Positions 47,233 through 56,211 of a stretch of DNA of 64,000 nt are shown in pieces. The notes below the pieces were generated by a model, which did not search any database, was not told the DNA's origin, and saw only the letters and a program-made list of their open reading frames with translations. Source of the DNA: Pedobacter kyonggii (GTDB lineage Bacteria > Bacteroidota > Bacteroidia > Sphingobacteriales > Sphingobacteriaceae); the NCBI RefSeq assembly GCF_004310665.1, contig NZ_SIXF01000002.1:62001-126000 (forward strand). Reading direction: 5' to 3'. Every line of letters begins with the position of its first letter. Positions within the stretch are counted from its first letter, which is position 1. The translations under genes and the position numbers were made by a program.

Positions 47233-48135
47233 ATGAAATTAATACTAACTCTCATTTTCAGTGTTTTCTTTTCCGTTTGTTTCGGCCAGAAGCAAGGTAA
47301 CAATTCAAGAATTATCCGTGATAGTGCAGAAATCGCCGACCTAAAGAAACAGGTTGCGTTGCTACAAACAGGAATCGAACAATCAAATAACATTGTTGCG
47401 ATCGGTGCATCTACAGTAGCGAACCAGCTCTCTGCATCAAACACTGCAATCGCGGTCTTTGGAATTGTTGTAGCTGTTATGTTATTTATTTCTGGCTTTT
47501 ATATCACGAAAATCGAATCTAGAACAAGTGCATTAGAAAAACGGACAGCAGAGAAGCTGCTTGCCATTGAAGCCATTGAACGCAGGATTGTCGAGATACA
47601 GAGTGATATTCAGAACCATACTCCCGCATTGTACAAGGAAATCAAACGAGAGGAAACAGCATTGGTACTGGAAAGAATTGAGCAGAACCCGATGACAGGG
47701 GAGTATCTGGTTGGTGCGTTGTATGCTACTTATCTTAATGATTCCGATTATCAACGTGTATATAAACTGATAAAAGAAGGCTCTGAAGGAGATACTGTCT
47801 TTATGTATGTTGAGCTGCTTACAGTGTTTTTATTCAAATCATCTCCGATTACTTTTTTAAAAGGTGATACCATATTTTATCCTGATTATGCCGATGCAGA
47901 CGATGTAAATGCTTTTATCGAACTTACGCTAAGGAACGTAGATAAACCTGAGTGCCCTATAGCCAGGGGATATCTAATAGGCTTATTGGGCCGTTACAAT
48001 GTTGTTGAATATATTGATAGGATCATAGGGATTTTAACAGTCGATGAAATAAAGCAGATATTGGAAAGGATTAGGCAGGGCACAATGCCAAACAGATTTG
48101 TAGATAAACTTTCGGCGGCATTACCACAAGAATAA
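47233..48135 (+). CDS. Secreted or membrane protein with coiled coil, unknown function
   Basis: The 300-aa protein has a signal peptide (about 1-18, ending C-F-G-Q), a coiled-coil-prone stretch, a transmembrane helix (about 74-94, AIAVFGIVVAVMLFISGFY) and a second charged coiled coil, followed by a helical region with regular repeats (about 155-300). No enzyme motif is seen. It lies between rteC and the nuclease-like gene and is likely cargo of the mobile element. Gap before it: 195 bases with no gene. Confidence 0.55.
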   Translation: MKLILTLIFSVFFSVCFGQKQGNNSRIIRDSAEIADLKKQVALLQTGIEQSNNIVAIGASTVANQLSASNTAIAVFGIVVAVMLFISGFYITKIESRTSALEKRTAEKLLAIEAIERRIVEIQSDIQNHTPALYKEIKREETALVLERIEQNPMTGEYLVGALYATYLNDSDYQRVYKLIKEGSEGDTVFMYVELLTVFLFKSSPITFLKGDTIFYPDYADADDVNAFIELTLRNVDKPECPIARGYLIGLLGRYNVVEYIDRIIGILTVDEIKQILERIRQGTMPNRFVDKLSAALPQE

Positions 48136-48297
48136 CGTCTTGTTTTTGATCTGACTTAGATGCTTATGGGTAAGTCTTAATACTATTTTTGAACATACTA
48201 ATGCCGGAATTATTATATTTGCACTGGGGTGCTCACTTTTCAAATCAGACGAAGAATGCTTGCAGAGGAATCGCAGTTAGAAATCGAGAGGCCCCTT

Positions 48298-49335
48298 TTA
48301 TTCTTTACGGTAAGGCTCGTACACGGAGTGAAAAAATACTTGGTCTTGAACATGTATTGTCGGATGTTGTTTATCAAAGGTTTTCACTCTTCTTAATACG
48401 ACCTGGACTATTGAACTTTGCCTATAATTAAAATGAACCTCAGCTCTTAACGTTAAGAAATCGACTTTTTTAATGAACCGTTTGCTTTCTCTAATAACTC
48501 CCTTTTTAACTTTTGTGAAAGTCTCTACTTCTGAACAGATTCTATAAGACACACCTAAAAGCATTAGTGAATTAAAAATCCTCATTTTTCTGCGGTTGAG
48601 CCTGGTGATATGCTTCCAGCCACTGAGAGAATATCTAATTTTTCCGATTAAAGGATTGTATATTAGCGAATATGGCTCTTTTCCAATGCCCTGTAGATTT
48701 GAATAAAGGTCTTTTGCCGATTGTTTAAAATCTGTCAACCGAAGAGTGGGAAAATCAGTGTTGACAGTATCTATATGGGGTACATCGTTTGAAACAAATT
48801 TCTCCCTTCCGAGTTTTTTTATTTTTTTGAATGCTTGAAAATCCAGGATATTCTTTTTGTCAATCAGCATGGAATAGCCTGCCGTAGAGTATACAGATGG
48901 ATTCTGTGCGTCTGCCCACCAACATTTTTTTGTATCCAAATCAACAAAAATTAGGATTACCGGACCGATAAAATTTTGCCAAACCTTCTTATGGCGGTCG
49001 AGTTTTTCTTTCTTGCTGAAGTTGACACCGAATTTATCCTTGTCTGCGACAGTGATATAGTATGAATTTGAACCACTGGCAGGAATCGATGAAACTCCTT
49101 TCACCTGAATCCCTATCAGGTTTCCCGTTTCGACACCAATATCTCCTTTTATTGACCCTTTCTTCGTATTTTTTGTAACCGTAACTTTTTTACGGAGCCG
49201 TATATAACCATCGATAGAATCATCTATGCTCCCATCCACGGGCTGAAGAAAATGACCAGCATCCTGTATAGCCTTTTGCGCTTCGGTGAATGCTCTTTGT
49301 CCAGTGAGTTGAGTGTCGAAATTTTGTTTTGGCAT
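48298..49335 (-). CDS. DUF4365-like nuclease-fold protein with an extra C-terminal domain
   Basis: The 345-aa protein starts with a region resembling DUF4365: D-S-I-D-G-Y-I-R-L (about 39-47) and then I-G-I-Q-V-K-G (about 73-79), followed by a W-Q-N-F-I-G-P-V-I-L-I-F-V-D strand. The D, (E/Q) and K pattern is that of PD-(D/E)xK nucleases. A second part (about 220-345) has the string Y-S-L-S-G-W-K-H-I-T-R, which recalls small RNase/BECR-type domains. A two-domain nuclease is an inference. It could be a defence or effector gene in the element. It is on the opposite strand from the tra genes. Confidence 0.55.
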   Translation of the reverse strand: MPKQNFDTQLTGQRAFTEAQKAIQDAGHFLQPVDGSIDDSIDGYIRLRKKVTVTKNTKKGSIKGDIGVETGNLIGIQVKGVSSIPASGSNSYYITVADKDKFGVNFSKKEKLDRHKKVWQNFIGPVILIFVDLDTKKCWWADAQNPSVYSTAGYSMLIDKKNILDFQAFKKIKKLGREKFVSNDVPHIDTVNTDFPTLRLTDFKQSAKDLYSNLQGIGKEPYSLIYNPLIGKIRYSLSGWKHITRLNRRKMRIFNSLMLLGVSYRICSEVETFTKVKKGVIRESKRFIKKVDFLTLRAEVHFNYRQSSIVQVVLRRVKTFDKQHPTIHVQDQVFFHSVYEPYRKE

Positions 49336-49418
49336 TCCGCAAATTTAGCTTTTGTTACGATTTCCAAGGCAATACTTTGTCTCTTATCTGTTTATCTTCT
49401 TTCCAGAACTGTTTTCCT

Positions 49419-49938
49419 GCAATATTTCCAAGCTCGGCCATAAAGTTTTGCGTTCTGCGAAACTTTGATCCTGTTAAGCAATACAGCTTGATAGATAAAT
49501 TTTCTTTGATGGTAAAGTTCATTTCTAATTGGCAGCCGATGGCTTTCGTTGCTGCCTGCCTGATGGGTATCTGTTTGGTAGGGCTTCTTTTTTATTTCTT
49601 AAAGGTTTGGTGCAGGGCCCGTGGTGAACCTGTGGGAGGGCGGTATGGCTTCTGTTTCCAGTAAAGGTGTGGTGGATGTGATGGGAAAGGTCAGGCTGGA
49701 AGCCGGGGTACAGGAAGTGCCGATGTCGGGGGTGGTTTTTGATCGTTCAGGGAATGCGGAAAGTGTGGTTACTGTGGAAAGCGTTGGGATGGCGGATGAT
49801 GTGATGGATGAGGTGAGCAAGTGTTTTGAGCTGCTCGGAGAGATGGATGGCAAGAAGGAGGATTTTATGCGGATGATGTCGGGGCTGGAGGGGATATATC
49901 CGGAAATGGCGGATCATCCTGCGCTGGCGGAGGTCAGG
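49419..49938 (+). repeat. Direct repeat, copy A (about 520 bp)
   Basis: This stretch matches 55323-55842 at the DNA level with scattered differences, starting at the common string TATTTCCAAGCTCGGCC and ending at GCTGGCGGAGGTCAGG. It carries the upstream region and most of the coding sequence of the traD-position gene. Direct orientation of the two copies allows recombination that would delete the stretch between them. Confidence 0.75.
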
Positions 49939-50004
49939 GCGTTTATCATCTCACATGCGTCCTTTTCGCTTTCGGAGCAGGAGCTTGCAGGTTTCTGGGG
50001 TTAA
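49509..50004 (+). pseudogene. traD-position membrane gene, frameshifted copy
   Basis: The N-terminal membrane helix (W-Q-P-M-A-F-V-A-A-C-L-M-G-I) is read in one frame from the ATG at 49509. The rest, from V-S-S-K-G-V-V-D-V to the end at 50004, is in another frame. Against the intact copy at 55413 there is one additional base near 49632-49654 (the region after GTGGTGAACCTG). Downstream are traE, traF and traG, so by position this is the gene preceding traE in CTn-type operons. Either it is a real pseudogene or a sequencing error sits here. The C-terminus is complete, unlike in the other copy. Confidence 0.65.
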
Positions 50005-50034
50005 GGTTTGGAGTTTAAAAAGATAGGGTTTAAA

Positions 50035-50379
50035 ATGAAGATTGATAAGAAGGTAAAACAAGCGGTCTGGGCCAGGGTCGGTCTGGTTGGGGTTATGGGG
50101 TTGTGTTTTGTTCTGCTGCTGGAGGCTGGCGATGCGCTGGCGCAGAACGGGCAGGCGGGAATACAGGAGGCGACCAATCAGGTGAAGGGCTATTTCAATA
50201 CGGGTGCGAACCTGATGTATGCGATCGGTGCGGTGATGGGGATCATCGGTGCGGTGAAGGTTTTTCAGAAATGGAATGCGGGGGAGCCGGATACAGGGAA
50301 GGTTGCGGCGGCCTGGTTTGGGAGCTGTGTTTTTCTGGTGATCGTGACTTCGGTGCTGAAATCATTTTTTGGGGTGTAG
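50035..50379 (+). CDS. traE: Conjugative transposon protein TraE (DUF4134)
   Basis: From the ATG at 50035 the protein is 114 aa, with a signal-like N-terminal helix (L-V-G-V-M-G-L-C-F-V-L-L-L) ending near A-L-A-Q. Then follow the DUF4134 features: G-I-Q-E-A-T-N-Q-V, then Y-F-N-T-G-A-N-L-M-Y-A-I-G-A-V-M-G, then K-V-F-Q-K-W-N-A-G-E-P-D-T. This is a membrane component of the mating pore. A TTG at 50008 would add 9 residues; the ATG is chosen. It precedes traF with no gap. Confidence 0.9.
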   Translation: MKIDKKVKQAVWARVGLVGVMGLCFVLLLEAGDALAQNGQAGIQEATNQVKGYFNTGANLMYAIGAVMGIIGAVKVFQKWNAGEPDTGKVAAAWFGSCVFLVIVTSVLKSFFGV

Positions 50380-50381
50380 CG

Positions 50382-50720
50382 ATGGGGACGGTGTATCAGA
50401 TCAATAAGGGGCTTAACAGGCCGATCAGTTTTAAGGGACTGAAGGCGCAATACATCGCTTATCTGAGTGCTGGGCTGGTGGTATTGCTGCTGGGTTTTAC
50501 GGTGGGGTATATTCTGGGGCTGCCGTTGGTGGTTTTGCTTCCGGCAACGGGGCTTTTGGGAGGGGGACTTTTTGTTGGGGTTAACTTTTTGAGCAAACGT
50601 TTTGGCAGGTACGGGCTGATGAAGTACCTGGCTTCGCGCCGGGTTCCGGTGTACCTCTGGTTCAATTCGAGGAAACTTTTTACGCAACTTAAAATTGGGG
50701 AGGGGTATGGGAAGAAATAG
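50382..50720 (+). CDS. traF: Conjugative transposon protein TraF (DUF4133)
   Basis: The ATG at 50382 starts a 112-aa protein with M-G-T-V-Y-Q-I-N-K-G-L-N-R-P-I-S-F-K-G-L-K, then two membrane helices (about 30-48 and 54-70). This is DUF4133. It follows the traE stop by 2 bases and overlaps traG by 14 bases, as in CTnDOT-like operons. The longer open frame upstream (to 50103) is a shadow in the traE region. Confidence 0.9.
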   Translation: MGTVYQINKGLNRPISFKGLKAQYIAYLSAGLVVLLLGFTVGYILGLPLVVLLPATGLLGGGLFVGVNFLSKRFGRYGLMKYLASRRVPVYLWFNSRKLFTQLKIGEGYGKK

Positions 50721-52866
50721 GGAGAGCGTTTTGCCAGGTGGCGGGGTAAAGGCTTCAGACATGTTCCCGGTGTACCGGGTGGAAAGGGACTGCATGCTTT
50801 CGGTGCAGGGGGATATTACGGTGGGTTTTGAGGTTTCGCTACCGGAGATCTTTACGCTTAGCGCCAGAGATTACGAGGCTTTTCACCAGGGCTGGGTACG
50901 GGCGATGAGGTTATTGCCGGAGCATACAGTGTTCCATAAGCAGGATTGGTTCGTTAGGGAGGCTTATGGTTTTAAGGAAGTGCCGGGCGGGGATTTTTTA
51001 AGTGTATCGAGTGAGCGGTTTTTTTCCGGCAGGGAAAGGCTGGCGCATAAGTGTTATGTGTTTCTGACCAAAAAGCCTGCGGGCAGGAAGCTGTCCAGCT
51101 CTGCCTTTAGTAATATCTTGCGTAGGAGTATTGTGCCGAAGTCTGTTATAGATGAGCAGCAGTTATCTGATTTTCTGGATGCGGTGGGGCAGTTTTCAAG
51201 GGTGCTATCCGATAGCGGTTTTGTGTCATTGGTCCGGCTGGATGATGATGCGCTGGCGGGCACGGCCAATCAACCGGGGATCATTGAGCGTTACTGCTTT
51301 TTGTTGGGTGAGAATTCTCCCTCTATGTTGCGGGACATTCACCTGAAGGGCGGGATTTCGGTGGGGGAGAAAAAGGTGGAACTCTTTACGCTTTCTGATG
51401 CGGAGGATCTGCCTGCGATGTGTGGGTCGAGGATCAATTACGATCGGTATTCGACCGACAGGACTAAGTTTTCGGTGGGTTTTGCAAGTCCATTGGGTTT
51501 GCTCCTGGACTGTGAGCATGTGTATAACCAGTATATTTTTATCGGGGACAGTAGCTTGAGCTTAAAGCAGCTGGAAGCCAAGCGCAGGCGTTTGCAGTCA
51601 CTGTCTGCTTATTCGAGGGAAAATGCGGTGAGCCGTGATGCGGTGAACGGTTTTCTAAATGAAGCGGTGACGATGCAGCGTCTTCCGGTGAAAGCGCATT
51701 TCAATGTGATGGCGTGGTCGGAGGATGCAGCGAAGCAAAAAGAGCTGAAGAATCTGGTGGCTTCTGCGATGGCGGGCATGGATGTGGTATGCAAGACCGA
51801 GACGGACGGGGCGGCACAGGTGTGGTTTGCGGGGGTACCGGGCAATCAGGCAGACTTTCCGATGAACGATACCTTTGATACGTTTGCGGAGCAGGCCTGC
51901 TGCTTTTTGAATCTGGAGAGCAATTACCGTTCTTCGGATTCAGCGTTCGGCTTGCGTTTGGGTGACAGGCTCTCGGGCTATCCGGTGCATGTTGATCTTT
52001 CGGATGAGCCGATACGGCTGGGTTATACCGATAACCGCAACAAGTTTGTGCTGGGGCCGAGCGGATCGGGCAAGAGCTTTTTTACCAACCATCTGATGCG
52101 TTCCTGTTTCCGTGGTGAGGCGCATGTGGTGATCGTCGATATCGGCCACAGTTACCGTGGGCTTTGTGAGGATGCGGGTGGCTATTATTTCACCTATAGC
52201 GAGGAAAACCCGATCGCATTTAATCCTTTTTACTTAGTTCCGGGCGACGTGATGGATACCGAGAAAAAGGAAAGTATCAAGACTTTGCTTTTGGCACTCT
52301 GGAAAAGGGAGGGGGAAAGCTACCGCCAGTCGGAGTATGTGGCGGTGTCGAATGCACTGAACCTGTATTATGCTTTTCTTGGCCGCAATCCGGATGTCTT
52401 TCCCTGCTTTGATTCCTTTTATGAGTTTTTGATGGAGGAATTTCTGCAGGTGCTGGAGGATGGGAAGGTACAGGAGCGGAACTTTGATATCGATAACTTT
52501 CTTTTTGTGCTCAATCCCTATTATAAAAAAGGGGAATTCGGTTACCTGCTCAATGCCAGGGAAAACCTGTACCTGCTGCACCAGCCTTTTATTGTCTTTG
52601 AAATTGATTCGATCAAGTCGCATCCGATACTTTTTCCGGTGGTTACGCTGATCATCATGGACCTGTATGTCTCCAAGATGCGCAAGCTAAAGGGGATCCG
52701 TAAGATCATGCTGATCGAGGAAAGCTGGAAAGCGATAGCCAAGGAAGGCATGGCCGAATACCTGAAGTTTTTGTTCAAGACGGTGCGCAAGTTCTTTGGC
52801 GAGGCGATCGTGGTGACGCAGGAAGTGGAGGATATTATTTCTTCCCCTATTGTTAAAGCAGTATGA
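50707..52866 (+). pseudogene. traG: traG conjugation ATPase, 3' truncated by Rhs sequence
   Basis: From the ATG at 50707 the product is 719 aa. It has the TraG/VirB4-like Walker A L-G-P-S-G-S-G-K-S-F-F (about residue 450), the Walker-B-like I-M-L-I-E-E-S-W-K, and ends in [15 protein letters not shown], a place where intact TraG proteins continue for about 100 more residues. The frame stops at 52864-52866, where the DNA turns into Rhs coding sequence in another frame. TraG should therefore be inactive or impaired. The GC content here is visibly higher than in the NRPS locus. Confidence 0.85.
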
Positions 52867-53551
52867 TTATGGAGCCAGGTTCTATGCCCCGGTGATTGGC
52901 AGATGGAATTCTGTAGATCCTTTGGCAGAAGGAACAGATGACCTATCACCATATAATTACGTGATGAATAATCCTATTCTGATGATTGACCCTGATGGTA
53001 TGAGGGCAGACACAGTTAAGATTATTAATCTTGAAAGCGTTGTTATACATGGATACAAAAGTCAAAAAGTGATGGAGCCAGTACATGGCTTTTGGAATTA
53101 TATATATCGTGGATTCTTTCCAAGGCAGGTTACTGTTGATATGGGGTTAGGTGAATATCGGAATGTTGATGTTGATAACCGTGGATACATGCAGAACCCA
53201 TGGATGATTAAGATGGAAATGCCTGACCTCGGGGTAAAGAATGGTTATAATACGATTTATAAAGGAATTAAAAAAGGATTGCCATATATTGGAAAAGCAT
53301 TTAATATATTTAAGCGATATACAAAAGAAGAAAGGTTGCTGATGAAGATAGAACCTGTTTTAAATGGGATAGATGATCCAAAATTATTGAGGGCAGTGGA
53401 ACAACAGGTTTTAGAATATGCGAAAACAAAAGGTGCCGTAGCAAACATCAACAACGCATTTAATCCAAAGAAAAAAGAATATGCTGAGTATGCACAAAAG
53501 GCTTTGGTGTGGCTTGAAAAAAATGCTCCAAACTGGAAAGAATCTTTTTAG
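52859..53551 (+). pseudogene. Rhs-family C-terminal fragment with possible toxin tip
   Basis: The fragment starts at the codons for [16 protein letters not shown], the Rhs-repeat-associated core, followed by [16 protein letters not shown], which ends the conserved Rhs part. The remaining roughly 180 residues are unlike Rhs, as is usual for the variable toxin tip. Its last third (R-A-V-E-Q-Q-V-L-E, then N-A-F-N-P) resembles the end of RNase-like tips, but no catalytic set is clear. All the upstream Rhs barrel is missing. The next gene is probably its immunity gene. Confidence 0.7.
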
Positions 53552-53560
53552 AAAATAATT

Positions 53561-54241
53561 ATGGAAGTACATTATATTAAATTACCATTAAATACTATTC
53601 CGTTTGAAGAAATACCTTCTTTGGAAAACATATCTTATAATTATGTCAATTGCTCTTACTTTTCCCTGAAAACCTTTATGGGAGTAGATTATATTCTATT
53701 CAGTGTTTACGATATATTCACAGATATAGATGTGAATGAAATAGATGAATCAAATTTGCTATTTGGGAGAGTGATATCCGAAACGCCTACAAAAAGGGGG
53801 ATAAATAAAGTTGTCTCAGTTAAAAGCATTAAAAAGGAGATTACAAAAAGTGATTTGCCGAATTTAAAATATAGCAACAATAATCAAATTGAGGGGAACT
53901 GGTTTTATGTTAAAGATGGAGATTATTTTGCACTCTCTGGCATCAAATCAAGCTTTGCAAAAGTTAAACATCTTGAAGGAATATCAATATACGGGGATAC
54001 GATACTACGGTTAAGAATTGTTATTGAGCTTTTAAAGAAAAACATAAAAAGAAAACTGATCATCATTTCTGATAAGCAGTTTAACCAAATTGCATTTAAG
54101 GTATTGAGGTCTGAGCCTTCAATGAAAAAAATAAGCGATGAAGATATTCAGTATGGTGTCGATAATTGGCTTCCCTCAATGCTAATGACCCCTCTATATA
54201 ATGAAATTCCTGATGAATTTAAGGAACGGGTAATCGTTTAG
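53561..54241 (+). CDS. Probable immunity protein for Rhs tip
   Basis: This 226-aa protein starts 9 bases after the Rhs tip and shares its AT-rich composition. No known domain is seen. It is soluble and acidic in the middle (D-V-N-E-I-D-E-S-N). Position directly behind an Rhs tip is the usual place for an immunity gene, and that is the only basis for the call. Confidence 0.5.
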   Translation: MEVHYIKLPLNTIPFEEIPSLENISYNYVNCSYFSLKTFMGVDYILFSVYDIFTDIDVNEIDESNLLFGRVISETPTKRGINKVVSVKSIKKEITKSDLPNLKYSNNNQIEGNWFYVKDGDYFALSGIKSSFAKVKHLEGISIYGDTILRLRIVIELLKKNIKRKLIIISDKQFNQIAFKVLRSEPSMKKISDEDIQYGVDNWLPSMLMTPLYNEIPDEFKERVIV

Positions 54242-54253
54242 CTGCCTAATCCT

Positions 54254-54279
54254 ACGCTGGCACAAGCATGTGGCGTGTA
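54254..54279. repeat. Interspersed motif, copy 1
   Basis: ACGCTGGCACAAGC followed by ATGTGGCGTGTA. It is a diverged form of the motif at 54404-54430 and 55027-55055. Confidence 0.35.
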
Positions 54280-54296
54280 AAAGTAAGGAAAGTAGC

Positions 54297-54327
54297 AAAG
54301 CTCAGCAATATAAAAATGTTGGGCTTT
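54297..54327. terminator. Hairpin with AAAGC/GCTTT ends
   Basis: Arms of 11 bases (AAAGCTCAGCA and TGTTGGGCTTT), complementary if G-T pairs are allowed, around a 9-base AT loop, followed by GTTATTT. It may act as a terminator behind the immunity gene. Confidence 0.4.
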
Positions 54328-54403
54328 GTTATTTCTGTAGGAGTTCAAGTTTAAGCAATCTCAGAATCAGTCGAGCCAGTAAAACAGATTTTAGATTGAA
54401 CCC

Positions 54404-54430
54404 GTGCTGGTGCGAGCGTGTCGCTCGTAT
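54404..54430. repeat. Interspersed motif, copy 2
   Basis: GTGCTGGTGCGAGCGTG followed by TCGCTCGTAT; it forms a short hairpin (GCGAGC with GCTCGT). Confidence 0.35.
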
Positions 54431-54544
54431 CAATCCTATCAATTGCTCAACTAGCGCTTAAGGTTAATCCTGCCGTATGGGATATTGGATGCCACGGGTC
54501 ATAATCCTGTTGATATGATCGCAGATTATAATAAATAATAAATA

Positions 54545-54943
54545 ATGAAAAAAGAGATACGACATATATATATTAGGCTCTATAAATACTATGATAATGA
54601 TAGGTCAATTCCATTAGTGTCTGTATTTTGTGTAATATTTGCAATAATGGTTTTTATGGCTTTTGGGCTGTTTAATGTCGTGAAAATATTTTTTGGAAAG
54701 GGGCTATTTACTTTTCCTGTAGCTAAGGCTGGAACAATTATGTATCTGTGGCCATTATTGTTGTTTTTCCCATTATACTTGATTTTTAAGTATTTGATGC
54801 AAAAAGAAGGACTACATGATTCAATCATGAATGAATTTGAAAATGAATCTGAAAAGGAGAGAAGAAAAAGTATTTTTATAACATTATGTGTGGTTATATT
54901 TCCCTTAGTTTTCTTCTTTTTGACACTTTACTTAAGAGGATAA
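54545..54943 (+). CDS. Small membrane protein, possible orphan immunity protein
   Basis: This 132-aa protein has three hydrophobic helices (about 24-48, 59-81, 108-130) and a basic N-terminus. No domain is known to me. It follows the Rhs tip/immunity pair and a likely tip remnant, so it may be a second, orphan immunity gene, as in arrays of displaced Rhs tips. The evidence is only positional. The gap to the next copy of the direct repeat (54944-55322) has no gene. Confidence 0.4.
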   Translation: MKKEIRHIYIRLYKYYDNDRSIPLVSVFCVIFAIMVFMAFGLFNVVKIFFGKGLFTFPVAKAGTIMYLWPLLLFFPLYLIFKYLMQKEGLHDSIMNEFENESEKERRKSIFITLCVVIFPLVFFFLTLYLRG

Positions 54944-55026
54944 TTTCCGGATACATCTGGTCGTAGCGTTTTGCTACGGCCTATTCAAACAATCCCTTTG
55001 CAGGTGTAGCCCGTATTTAATCGGTT

Positions 55027-55055
55027 CGCTAGTGCAAGCCTGTGGCGGCTTGTAC
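55027..55055. repeat. Interspersed motif, copy 3
   Basis: CGCTAGTGCAAGCCTG followed by TGGCGGCTTGTAC; self-complementary in part (GCAAGCC with GGCTTGT). It lies behind the second membrane gene, as copies 1 and 2 lie behind the first immunity gene. Confidence 0.35.
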
Positions 55056-55135
55056 TGAAATAAATAAAGCAAAGTCTATCAATGTAAAAATGGTTAGGCT
55101 TTAAGATTTAAATATTGATATTCAATGGAACGCTA

Positions 55136-55153
55136 GCGGGGTTCAAGTCCCGT
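55136..55153 (+). other. tRNA T-arm-like remnant
   Basis: GCGGG, then GTTCAAGT, then CCCGT forms a 5-bp stem with a T-loop-like sequence, with GGAA and TTCC as outer arms (about 55127-55130 and 55157-55160). No anticodon or D arm is present. It could be the 3' piece of a tRNA left by an integration event, but this is weak. Confidence 0.25.
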
Positions 55154-55170
55154 CAATTCCAATCCAGAAC

Positions 55171-55200
55171 AAAAGCCTTAACTAGAATGTTGAGGCTTTT
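55171..55200. terminator. Hairpin with AAAAGCC/GGCTTTT arms
   Basis: Arms AAAAGCCTTAAC and GTTGAGGCTTTT pair fully with one G-T pair around the loop TAGAAT, followed by GTCGTTTTT. Typical rho-independent terminator form, on the plus strand. Confidence 0.6.
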
Positions 55201-55322
55201 GTCGTTTTTAGCACATTTTGTTATAATCAGGTACTTGTATTCCTATGTGCTATCTGGAGTATTTCTTCCAAGGTTTTCCTTTATTCCCCATATGCAGATC
55301 ATACGATAAGCCTTTTTCGATG

Positions 55323-55842
55323 CAAATATTTCCAAGCTCGGCCGTAAAGTTTTGCGTTCTGTGAAACTTTGATCCAGTTAAGCAATGCCGCTTGACGGAT
55401 AAATTTTCTTTGATGTTACTTTTTCTTTCTGATTGGCAGCCGATGTTTTTTGTTGCTGCCTGCCTGATGGGCATCTGCGTGGTCGGGCTTCTTTTTTATT
55501 TCTTAAAGGTTTGGTGCCAGGCCCGTGGTGAACCTGGGGTGGGTAGTATAGCTTCTGTTTCCGGTGGAGGCGTGGCTGATGTGATGGGAAAGGTGAGGCT
55601 GGAGGCTGGGGTACAGGAGGTGCTGATGTCGGAGCTGGTTTTTGACCGTTCAGGGAATGCGGAAGGCGTCGTCAGTGTGCAAAGCGTGGGGATGGCGGAT
55701 GATGTGATGGATGAGGTGAGCAGGTGTTTTGAGCTGATCGGGGAGATGGATGGTAAGAAGGAAGATTTTATGCGGATGATGGCTGGGCTGGAGGGGATTT
55801 ATCCGGAAATGGCGGATCATCCTGCGCTGGCGGAGGTCAGGA
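55323..55842 (+). repeat. Direct repeat, copy B (about 520 bp)
   Basis: Second copy of the stretch at 49419-49938. It keeps the coding frame of the traD-position gene but breaks off at the same internal point, after GAGGTCAGG, where copy A continues to the gene end. Confidence 0.75.
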
Positions 55843-55865
55843 AGCCTACAATCAATGCAAGCTGA
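55413..55865 (+). pseudogene. traD-position membrane gene, 3'-truncated copy
   Basis: The ATG at 55413 starts an open frame with the helix V-A-A-C-L-M-G-I-C-V-V-G-L-L-F-Y-F-L and runs in frame through the region that is shifted in the first copy. After A-L-A-E-V-R the sequence leaves the family (K-P-T-I-N-A-S) and stops at 55865. About 20 residues of the C-terminus are missing. No traE follows. It is a left-over piece of a second or rearranged tra operon. Confidence 0.65.
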
Positions 55866-56057
55866 ATTCAGTTTTTTGGTGTTCATTTTGGAGCATATTA
55901 GATTTTCAAATATATAATATTCTTGAATAAGGTCAATACCTCTGTACTGGCTCGGTCTTTATCGCCTGATCTATTACCGTCAATAACAGAGAAAAAATGT
56001 CTTTTTTCTTCTTTTTGCTAACCTTGCCGTGGTTATAAAATAATGTCCAAGTTTTTT

Positions 56058-56110
56058 TGTTCAACATTTTTTAATGTTCAGCAGTGCTGAACATTAAAAA
56101 ATGTTGAACA
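56058..56110. promoter_or_regulatory. Perfect palindrome 1 (26-1-26), candidate operator
   Basis: Arms 56058-56083 and 56085-56110 are exact reverse complements around one G. The inner part AATGTTCAGCA and the outer TGTTCA are shared with palindrome 2, while the 9 bases between them differ. It lies upstream of the predicted promoter of the AbiEi-like gene. Confidence 0.8.
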
Positions 56111-56180
56111 TATTAAAACAATTCTTTTTGCAAGATGAATTATAAATCATTTAATTTTAACATATTATGAAAGTATTTTT

Positions 56181-56211
56181 TTGTTTATGTCTTTTATGTT
56201 CATTATATTTG
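56181..56211 (+). promoter_or_regulatory. Predicted promoter of the AbiEi-like gene
   Basis: TTG at 56181-56183 and TATATTTG at 56204-56211 are 20 bases apart, fitting the Bacteroidota -33/-7 pattern (TTG, TAnnTTTG). The -7 element is inside the left arm of palindrome 2, so a protein bound there would block transcription. Confidence 0.5.

Larger units (their letters stand above)
54242..54544. repeat. Gene-free stretch with diverged repeats and a hairpin
   Basis: No gene is seen. It holds two diverged copies of a GC-rich hairpin-like motif (54254-54279, 54404-54430) and a longer hairpin (54297-54327) with GU-type pairs. The last part, in one frame, reads H-N-P-V-D-M-I-A-D-Y-N-K before TAA at about 54535, as if it were the end of a lost Rhs tip (uncertain). 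The next gene is a small membrane protein. Confidence 0.4.

Noticed and set aside
50103-50381. Upstream extension of traF
   Set aside because: It is traE sequence read in another frame. The ATG at 50382 starts the DUF4133 protein.
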